The notes below the pieces were generated by a model. The model ran no database searches. It worked only from the letters and a program-made list of their open reading frames with translations, and was not told the origin of the DNA. A stretch of 6,166 bases of DNA from Legionella longbeachae (lineage in GTDB: Bacteria > Pseudomonadota > Gammaproteobacteria > Legionellales > Legionellaceae). The stretch is taken from the NCBI GenBank assembly GCA_016191305.1, contig JACPOX010000026.1, forward strand, positions 1 to 6,166, read 5' to 3'. Each line of letters begins with the position of its first letter. The stretch's first letter is position 1. Positions 1 through 4,762 of this stretch are shown here, piece after piece. The position numbers and the translations under genes were made by a program.

Positions 1-8
1 TTTATTGT

Positions 9-569
9 ATGACTAATCAAATGATTTTAATTGATCGTTTTCAATCGTATCAATTCATTACAGCAGGTGAGTATGATGAGAGAATTATTTATATCCCATC
101 TCGTACAGAATCTAATAATTTAGATGAAGAAGATATCGTAGAATGTATTCCAAAAGTAAACGAAAATGTTGAAATATTTATGACATTAGAACAAGCACAA
201 CAGGCTGTTGAAGCGAAACAACAGTACCAAAATGATGAAAATAATAAACCTACTATTTTATATAAAACACCAGTTATTTTAGAAGCCTGCATTTACAAAG
301 ATGGACAAGTAAATCAACCCTGTCCGGTTAGATTTTTAACTTTTAAGCGAGTTATTTGTCCACCTAATGTAGCAGAAAATCGCATACCAGATATTTCGAA
401 AAACTTTCAACATTCAGTTGTTGCTTTTATGAGTGCACTTAAACGAAATGAAACACTGTGGAATTTGAAAGTACCAAAAGTTTTGAGTAGAAAAATTATT
501 GATGATTTGACTGATCTTACTCAGCAATATCCAAAACCAAAATCAAATTCATATTGTAATATATTATAA
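9..569 (+). CDS. Hypothetical protein with C-terminal CaaX box (candidate secreted effector)
   Basis: I do not recognise a family. The 186-aa product is soluble, with no signal peptide or membrane segment. It has an acidic stretch at about residues 39-56, a Gln/Glu/Asn-rich, probably helical segment at 59-80, a likely beta-rich middle (82-117) and a basic C-terminal third. It ends in Ser-Tyr-Cys-Asn-Ile-Leu, so the last four residues fit a CaaX box with Cys184 as the lipidated cysteine; Leu in the last position generally favours geranylgeranylation. Lysines 176 and 178 just before it could aid membrane contact. Bacteria lack the prenyltransferases, but several Legionella Dot/Icm effectors use host enzymes in this way, so a translocated, host-prenylated protein is inferred. 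The start is uncertain: only 8 bases precede the ATG, none forming a Shine-Dalgarno, and the frame is open to the window edge, so the true start may lie upstream. It lies 34 bp before the next gene on the same strand. Confidence 0.7.
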   Translation: MTNQMILIDRFQSYQFITAGEYDERIIYIPSRTESNNLDEEDIVECIPKVNENVEIFMTLEQAQQAVEAKQQYQNDENNKPTILYKTPVILEACIYKDGQVNQPCPVRFLTFKRVICPPNVAENRIPDISKNFQHSVVAFMSALKRNETLWNLKVPKVLSRKIIDDLTDLTQQYPKPKSNSYCNIL

Positions 570-593
570 TTTCGCGTCTTAAAATCGAAATTA
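567..593 (+). repeat. Perfect 8-bp inverted repeat in the gap between the first two genes
   Basis: TAATTTCG (567-574) pairs exactly with CGAAATTA (586-593) around an 11-base loop. The left arm starts on the stop codon of the upstream gene and the right arm overlaps the first base of the AAGAGGA Shine-Dalgarno of the downstream gene. No T-run follows, so it is not a typical intrinsic terminator. It could be an RNA hairpin affecting start-site access or mRNA ends, or a chance repeat in AT-rich sequence. Confidence 0.4.
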
Positions 594-599
594 AGAGGA
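593..599 (+). promoter_or_regulatory. Ribosome binding site for the 384-aa gene
   Basis: AAGAGGA lies 4 bases before the ATG at 604 (core GAGG 5 bases before). It is the clearest Shine-Dalgarno in the window and fixes this start over the in-frame Met at residue 6. Confidence 0.75.
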
Positions 600-603
600 A
601 CCT

Positions 604-1758
604 ATGTCTTATACGCAGATGGATAGATCATGTTTTGAATCAGATTTAGCAAATGTCATTTTAAAAAATCCTGACTTATTTAAATCTGTAGATAAAGTTT
701 CTCAGTCAATTATTATGCTTTTAAAAAATAAGAAAAATTATCAAGAAATTACTAAAGACCATTCCATTTTAGATGAAACCATTTCTGATTTGCTTTTTAG
801 TGAAAGTAGTTTTGGTACCCTTGGTTCTTCAATCAATTATTGTAAAACGCCAACAGGATTAATTGATAACATTATTACTGCCCTAGAAACAAAACAAAAT
901 TTACAGCTTGTTTTACATATTCATCAGATTTTTATAAAAAAAATTTTTAAACATCTGCCAGATAAAACATCAATCTTCGCAGACATGCAAATTGTAGATG
1001 CAAAAGAGCTTACGCTTTCGCAAGAATATGCAAAAAAAATAAAAACAAATCCAGATGAAATTGATATTTATTACAAGGAAATTTCTAAAAAAATATTTAG
1101 TAATGATTTATTTAAACGTCCTTATCGGAAACAAGGAAAACATAATGGTGAAAAAACCACGCGTATTGGGATTGCCCCACATGGGGAATGCATATTTTCA
1201 TCTGAAACAGATATTCATGAGAATGCTCTAGGTAGGTTTCAACCATCGCCAAATGCAAATTGGACAATGGAAATTAACAAGAATAAATTACCCTTTGTTT
1301 CAGGTCCTTCAGGACATGCAGCTTTGTCTATGATACTTGTTGTGACAATAGGCAATTTGAATCAAGAAGAAATGAAGCAATATGCAACTGCATTAATTGG
1401 AGAAATAACTGGCGGTGGTTATCATACTCTCGGTGAAATTATGAGCGTTTGCCAAAAGGCAGGTATACCCTATAGTCATAATAACTATATTGATTTCTTA
1501 CCTAAGTCTTTCTTATGTTCAAATGCATATCAATTTTTTAGAGAAAAATATGAAGACAATTCGCTTTTTGGCAAAATAAGCAAGTTCTTTTTAAAATATT
1601 CTGCCGACCTCGTTAACAATTGTCCTAGTTATTTTCAAGAAACAACAAAGCACCATTGGCAGTCTTCTCAATTTCTACTAAATTCCATGCAAACAAATAA
1701 TAATCAAGTGAAGTTATTATCTGATAATGGAAGTTTAGGCTTATTGTCTAATAAATGA
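604..1758 (+). CDS. Hypothetical protein with Ser-Gly-Pro-Ser-Gly-His and Gly-Gly-Gly motifs
   Basis: The 384-aa product has no signal peptide and no convincing membrane helix. Residues 1-170 are Lys- and Ile-rich and probably helical. From about residue 186 the character changes: a short segment with APHGE (191-195), then SGPSGH (233-238), a hydrophobic stretch (240-249), NLNQEEMKQYA (251-261), GGGYHTLGEIM (270-280) and AGIPY (286-290). The Gly/His motifs are of the kind expected to be conserved in a small-molecule-binding or catalytic region, and they resemble a pattern I associate with Legionella proteins of unknown function; I could not verify this. His238 and His274 are the most likely functional residues. 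The C-terminus is polar and Asn/Ser-rich, as in many Dot/Icm substrates, but shows no clear Glu-rich E-block. The tandem arrangement and 34-bp gap suggest co-transcription with the CaaX gene. The start is supported by a good Shine-Dalgarno. Codon use is very AT-rich. Function unknown; a secreted effector is a guess from context. Confidence 0.75.
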   Translation: MSYTQMDRSCFESDLANVILKNPDLFKSVDKVSQSIIMLLKNKKNYQEITKDHSILDETISDLLFSESSFGTLGSSINYCKTPTGLIDNIITALETKQNLQLVLHIHQIFIKKIFKHLPDKTSIFADMQIVDAKELTLSQEYAKKIKTNPDEIDIYYKEISKKIFSNDLFKRPYRKQGKHNGEKTTRIGIAPHGECIFSSETDIHENALGRFQPSPNANWTMEINKNKLPFVSGPSGHAALSMILVVTIGNLNQEEMKQYATALIGEITGGGYHTLGEIMSVCQKAGIPYSHNNYIDFLPKSFLCSNAYQFFREKYEDNSLFGKISKFFLKYSADLVNNCPSYFQETTKHHWQSSQFLLNSMQTNNNQVKLLSDNGSLGLLSNK

Positions 1759-1799
1759 TTCATTGGGCTTTATGTAAAGTGGGCTTAAAGTACAGAAAT

Positions 1800-1818
1800 G
1801 GGAGTAACTACAACTCCC
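1800..1818. terminator. Small hairpin in the convergent spacer, weak bidirectional terminator candidate
   Basis: GGGAGT (1800-1805) pairs with ACTCCC (1813-1818) around a 7-base loop. It lies in the 105-bp gap between two convergent genes, where a shared terminator would be expected. Neither side has a proper T-run: TGCGTTTATA follows on the + strand and ATTTCTGT on the - strand. The stem is short, so function is uncertain. Nothing else stands out in this gap. Confidence 0.3.
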
Positions 1819-1863
1819 TGCGTTTATAACGTATAACGGCTGTTTTGACTAGATCATGTCTCA

Positions 1864-2442
1864 TTATTTGCTATGCCAATATATGGCTCGTTGGGTAATG
1901 ACGGCATTGAGTTGAACATCCCAAGGCTCTAGATCAATATAATCTACACGTTGAAATTGGTATCCCACACCAAATAATGAACATTTTCCCTTGTTTTTAA
2001 AGGTCCGATCGTAGTATCCAGCGCCCATTCCCAGACGATTACATCGGACATCAAAAGCGACTAGAGGAATTAGCACCAAATCTAAGTTTTCTATAGGGAT
2101 CGCCAAATCCAGACTAATATCTGGTTCAGCAATGCCATAACGATTCTTTTTAAAAAGGGTGTTCGGTGTTGCCGGTAAGAAGAAAAGAGTTAAATCATCT
2201 TCCTTTAAAACAGGAAAGTAACATATTTTTTCATGTGATGATGCATGGTGCCATAGCGATGCTAAATCAATTTCCTTATTGGCCGCAGCATAAAATGCAA
2301 TATTTTTGGCATTCTTATATTGCTCCAAGGAACGAATACGAGAACAAATTTGAATCGAAGCCGCAGTGTTATATGAAACAGATAACTTAGAGCGTTTTTG
2401 TTTCATCGTGTCTCTTAAGATTTTTTTTGTTGGGTCTGTCAT
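1864..2442 (-). CDS. fau: 5-formyltetrahydrofolate cyclo-ligase
   Basis: This cytosolic enzyme (5,10-methenyltetrahydrofolate synthetase, also called ygfA) uses ATP to convert 5-formyltetrahydrofolate to 5,10-methenyltetrahydrofolate, returning the stored folate to one-carbon metabolism. The 192-aa length is normal for the family. Family marks are visible in order: the N-terminal Lys/Arg-rich LR..MK.KR segment (9-18), EIDL (57-60), FPVL (76-79) in a central strand, YGIAEP (102-107), LIPLVAFD (124-131) and the signature NRLGMGAGYYDRTF (135-148), which forms much of the nucleotide/substrate site. The end has the expected EPWD (172-175) and a late valine-isoleucine-threonine strand. The ATG at 2442 is preferred to Met13 because the residues before Met13 match the usual N-terminal helix, although its Shine-Dalgarno is weak. 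The gene is complete, opposes both neighbours and is probably transcribed alone. In enterobacteria 6S RNA precedes this gene; no such RNA is evident here. Confidence 0.95.
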   Translation of the reverse strand: MTDPTKKILRDTMKQKRSKLSVSYNTAASIQICSRIRSLEQYKNAKNIAFYAAANKEIDLASLWHHASSHEKICYFPVLKEDDLTLFFLPATPNTLFKKNRYGIAEPDISLDLAIPIENLDLVLIPLVAFDVRCNRLGMGAGYYDRTFKNKGKCSLFGVGYQFQRVDYIDLEPWDVQLNAVITQRAIYWHSK

Positions 2443-2470
2443 ATAAGTATTAATGTGTTACTCTTTTTAA

Positions 2471-2499
2471 ATTATCAGTGCTTTGTTATAAAAGTGCAA
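2471..2499 (-). promoter_or_regulatory. Putative sigma70 promoter for fau
   Basis: On the - strand, TTGCAC (2499-2494) is followed after 17 bases by GATAAT (2476-2471). The -10 box matches consensus at 5 of 6 positions; the -35 keeps only the TTG. Transcription would begin near 2463, giving a leader of about 20 bases. Assigned by eye. Confidence 0.45.
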
Positions 2500-2535
2500 G
2501 ATTTTGCTACGACAAATCGAAATTCGGTGGATTCT

Positions 2536-2682
2536 CTAATCCCAAATTATTTGATATAATACAAAATTAAATGGCATGTTCTGATTTAGCTCTGGCTTAA
2601 GAACAAACTTTGAAGTGGATTTTAACAATAATGCATGGATGTATAGCTCTTTCCTAATTGCTTCTAAATATCCTGGATCCAT
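2536..2682 (-). other. Doubtful 48-codon ORF upstream of fau
   Basis: An ATG at 2682 (- strand) opens a 48-codon frame ending in TAG at 2536. A TAGG sits 8 bases before the ATG, so translation is conceivable. The product begins MDPGYLEAIRKEL and is mixed hydrophobic and basic, with no family I recognise. It overlaps the rightward promoter at 2552-2560 on the other strand. It may be a chance frame, a small protein, or the remnant of a lost gene. Kept only as a candidate. Confidence 0.15.
2552..2560 (+). promoter_or_regulatory. Extended -10 promoter candidate for the sulfatase-like/methyltransferase operon
   Basis: TGATATAAT contains a perfect TATAAT (2555-2560) preceded by TGn, an extended -10 element that can work with a poor -35; the bases at the -35 distance (TTCTCT, 2532-2537) match weakly. 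A start near 2567 would give a leader of about 155 bases before the ATG at 2725. AT-rich sequence produces such boxes by chance, but the position and strand fit the gene to the right. Confidence 0.45.
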
Positions 2683-2724
2683 ATCAAAAGCCTAAATAAA
2701 CAGTAACCATGGACAATAAATCAA

Positions 2725-4758
2725 ATGGATTTAAAACGATCAATAATTTTCGCGCTAAGCTTGCCCCTTATCCTTTTACTGGTATCTCCCCTGGTTTTTT
2801 ATTTTGGAAACCATTTAGAGTTTACGACTAATCTTCTTGACACGTTCTTGTTTCTATTCATTACCTGTATGGCCGCCACAGCAATTTTATTTGGTTTGTT
2901 ATTGATAATTTCCAGATGGCCAATTCTTTATACAGTTATCTCCGGGGCTTTGGTGGGACTTGCGTTGTGTGTTTGGGTGCAAAGTCAGCTATTTGCTTGG
3001 GATTTTGGTCCGATGGATGGGAATGGAGTCGACTGGAGTAAATGGAACACCCAAGCCTATTTGGAATTACTAGTCTGGTTATTTCTTGTCAGTGCTGCTA
3101 TCACTCTCTCATTTCGATCTAAAAATAAGTTACTTATTTTGGCACAAGGCAGTTTGCTGTTAGGGATTCTATCAATAACTTCTGCTTGGTTGAGTTCGGA
3201 CTATCATCCTAAGAAAAATAATGATCAAGCTGCTGCAGAGAGTCTTTTTTCCTTTCATGAGAAGAATAATAAGCTCTTGATAATTCTAGATACTTTTCAA
3301 TCTGATATTTTTAATGAGATAGCACAAAATTGGCCCGAGGAAGTGGCTTTTTTACGCGGGTTCACTTTTTATCCAAACACAGTTGGCGGTTATCCAAGTA
3401 CAATTGCTTCTTTGCCATTAATCCTAACGGGGCAATTTTACAAAAATGAAATTCCTAGGAGTACAGAGTTTGATGGGATTAAAGCCAAAAAAGCATTCAT
3501 AATGTCTCTTGGGGACAAAAACTGGTCACGGATTAGTAAGCAACAGTTGCTATTGCTTAATGGCGGTCTATTCCGAGTTGCACCAACCAAATTAAAGTCT
3601 GCGTTTTATGATAAACATAAGTGGCTCAGTATAGATCTGATTGGTGATGATTTGCGTTTTTTGACAGCGCTTGAAAAAAACGCCAAGATTAATTCTAATA
3701 ATCGAGGTGAGTTCAAATTATATCATTATTCGGGTGTCCATCCTCCTTACCAGGTTAATGAATTTTTAAAATATGAAAAAGACATGCCTTTCACAAGGGA
3801 GTCTTATGTGCGTCAGGCGCGAGGAGTTTTGCGATTTTTGCACAGAAATTTCGAGCTGCTTCACAAGCTGGGCATTTATGATTCTACTGAGATTTTGGTT
3901 ATTGGTGATCACGGGAACGGATTTTGGCCAGTAGATGTCCACGGTTCTGCAGATACATTAGGTGATAATATAAAAATGGAGGTACTTGGTGCCTCACGTC
4001 CCCTTTTTTTATATAAATCAAATTCTTCGCTCTCCCCCCTTACTTCTTCCAATAAACCGCGTCACTTAGCTGATATAGTATGTATTCTTTCCGGGAATGA
4101 CAGTAAATTTCAATGTGGAGCTGATGGTTTATCAAAAATAGATGTACAGAAAAAACGTACTTTTCTATTCTATCAGTGGAGCGATCCGCTTTGGAACAAA
4201 AAGTACCTTCCGCCCATGTCAGAGTATGTTATCAATGGTGATGTAAGAAATATACAATCGTGGAAAAATCTTAATCGAGAGTATGTTGCGGGTACTGTAA
4301 AGAAACTGACTAAATTTGTTAAATATAAATTAGGTATGCCTCTAATTTTCTCTCAGGGTGGCAATGTAGAGAAATTTCTAAAACAAGGTTGGTCTGTACA
4401 AGAAGCAGATCATCGTTGGACTGATGGCTTTCAAAGCCGACTGGGTCTTTATATAAAACAAGAAAAATCACAGTCCTTATTATTGCGATTGCATGCTAAT
4501 GCACTTCCAACCAAAGAGAGACAACCACAAAAAATTAAAGTTCTAGTGAATGGACATCAAATTGCTTTGTGGACGATGTTAGAGAAGGATTGGTTTGAGG
4601 CGGTTATTCCTGCAAAAATAATAAACAAAGGATTACTGGATATTATGTTTGTCATTTCTGATCCCACTTCTCCAAGTGAAATAAGTGAATCTTTAGACAG
4701 TCGTAAACTGGGAATATCAGCTCAAGAGTTGATTATTGATAAGATAAAAAGAGCCTAA
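2725..4758 (+). CDS. Membrane-anchored sulfatase-family (alkaline phosphatase fold) enzyme, probable phosphotransferase
   Basis: The 677-aa protein has five hydrophobic helices (about 6-28, 39-63, 66-90, 111-130, 135-156), a linker, a sulfatase-type catalytic domain (about 180-465) and a C-terminal beta-rich domain (about 545-675). The helix count and layout match LtaS/OpgB/EptA-type enzymes and place the catalytic part in the periplasm. Likely active-site residues are Asp189 and perhaps Asp194 in LLIILDTFQSD, Thr226 in YPSTIASLPLILTG, which lines up with the nucleophile before the family's LTG, Asp395-His396 in GDHG, and His406. A Thr rather than a Cys nucleophile points to phosphotransfer or phosphodiester chemistry rather than sulfate hydrolysis. 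Substrate is unknown; surface glycan or lipid is inferred. The last domain (GWS, RWTDG, VLVNG, SP, LDSRKLGI) resembles a module I have seen in sugar-modifying membrane enzymes, perhaps DUF7024. An in-frame stop at 2704 restricts the start to ATG 2725, despite a weak Shine-Dalgarno. It is 4 bp from the next gene. Confidence 0.85.
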   Translation: MDLKRSIIFALSLPLILLLVSPLVFYFGNHLEFTTNLLDTFLFLFITCMAATAILFGLLLIISRWPILYTVISGALVGLALCVWVQSQLFAWDFGPMDGNGVDWSKWNTQAYLELLVWLFLVSAAITLSFRSKNKLLILAQGSLLLGILSITSAWLSSDYHPKKNNDQAAAESLFSFHEKNNKLLIILDTFQSDIFNEIAQNWPEEVAFLRGFTFYPNTVGGYPSTIASLPLILTGQFYKNEIPRSTEFDGIKAKKAFIMSLGDKNWSRISKQQLLLLNGGLFRVAPTKLKSAFYDKHKWLSIDLIGDDLRFLTALEKNAKINSNNRGEFKLYHYSGVHPPYQVNEFLKYEKDMPFTRESYVRQARGVLRFLHRNFELLHKLGIYDSTEILVIGDHGNGFWPVDVHGSADTLGDNIKMEVLGASRPLFLYKSNSSLSPLTSSNKPRHLADIVCILSGNDSKFQCGADGLSKIDVQKKRTFLFYQWSDPLWNKKYLPPMSEYVINGDVRNIQSWKNLNREYVAGTVKKLTKFVKYKLGMPLIFSQGGNVEKFLKQGWSVQEADHRWTDGFQSRLGLYIKQEKSQSLLLRLHANALPTKERQPQKIKVLVNGHQIALWTMLEKDWFEAVIPAKIINKGLLDIMFVISDPTSPSEISESLDSRKLGISAQELIIDKIKRA

Positions 4759-4762
4759 TACT

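Noticed and set aside
89..292. 67-codon frame on the - strand
   Set aside because: Antisense to the CaaX gene; Ser/Cys-rich composition is what the reverse of Gln/Glu-rich codons gives, with no ribosome site.
1817..1845. TTATA-ACG-TATAA short palindrome as a second terminator or operator
   Set aside because: Only 5 bp of A/T pairing with a 3-base loop, expected by chance in this composition.
2166..2390. 74-codon frame on the + strand
   Set aside because: Lies wholly antisense within fau, which is a clear complete family member.
2443..2640. 6S RNA upstream of fau
   Set aside because: Expected from the enterobacterial arrangement, but the region is AT-rich and lacks long complementary arms around a central bubble; no convincing 6S-like structure was seen on the - strand.
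2709..2829. Earlier ATG in CCATGG as a start for the membrane enzyme
   Set aside because: It is in a different frame and reaches a stop after about 40 codons; the enzyme's own frame has a stop at 2704.
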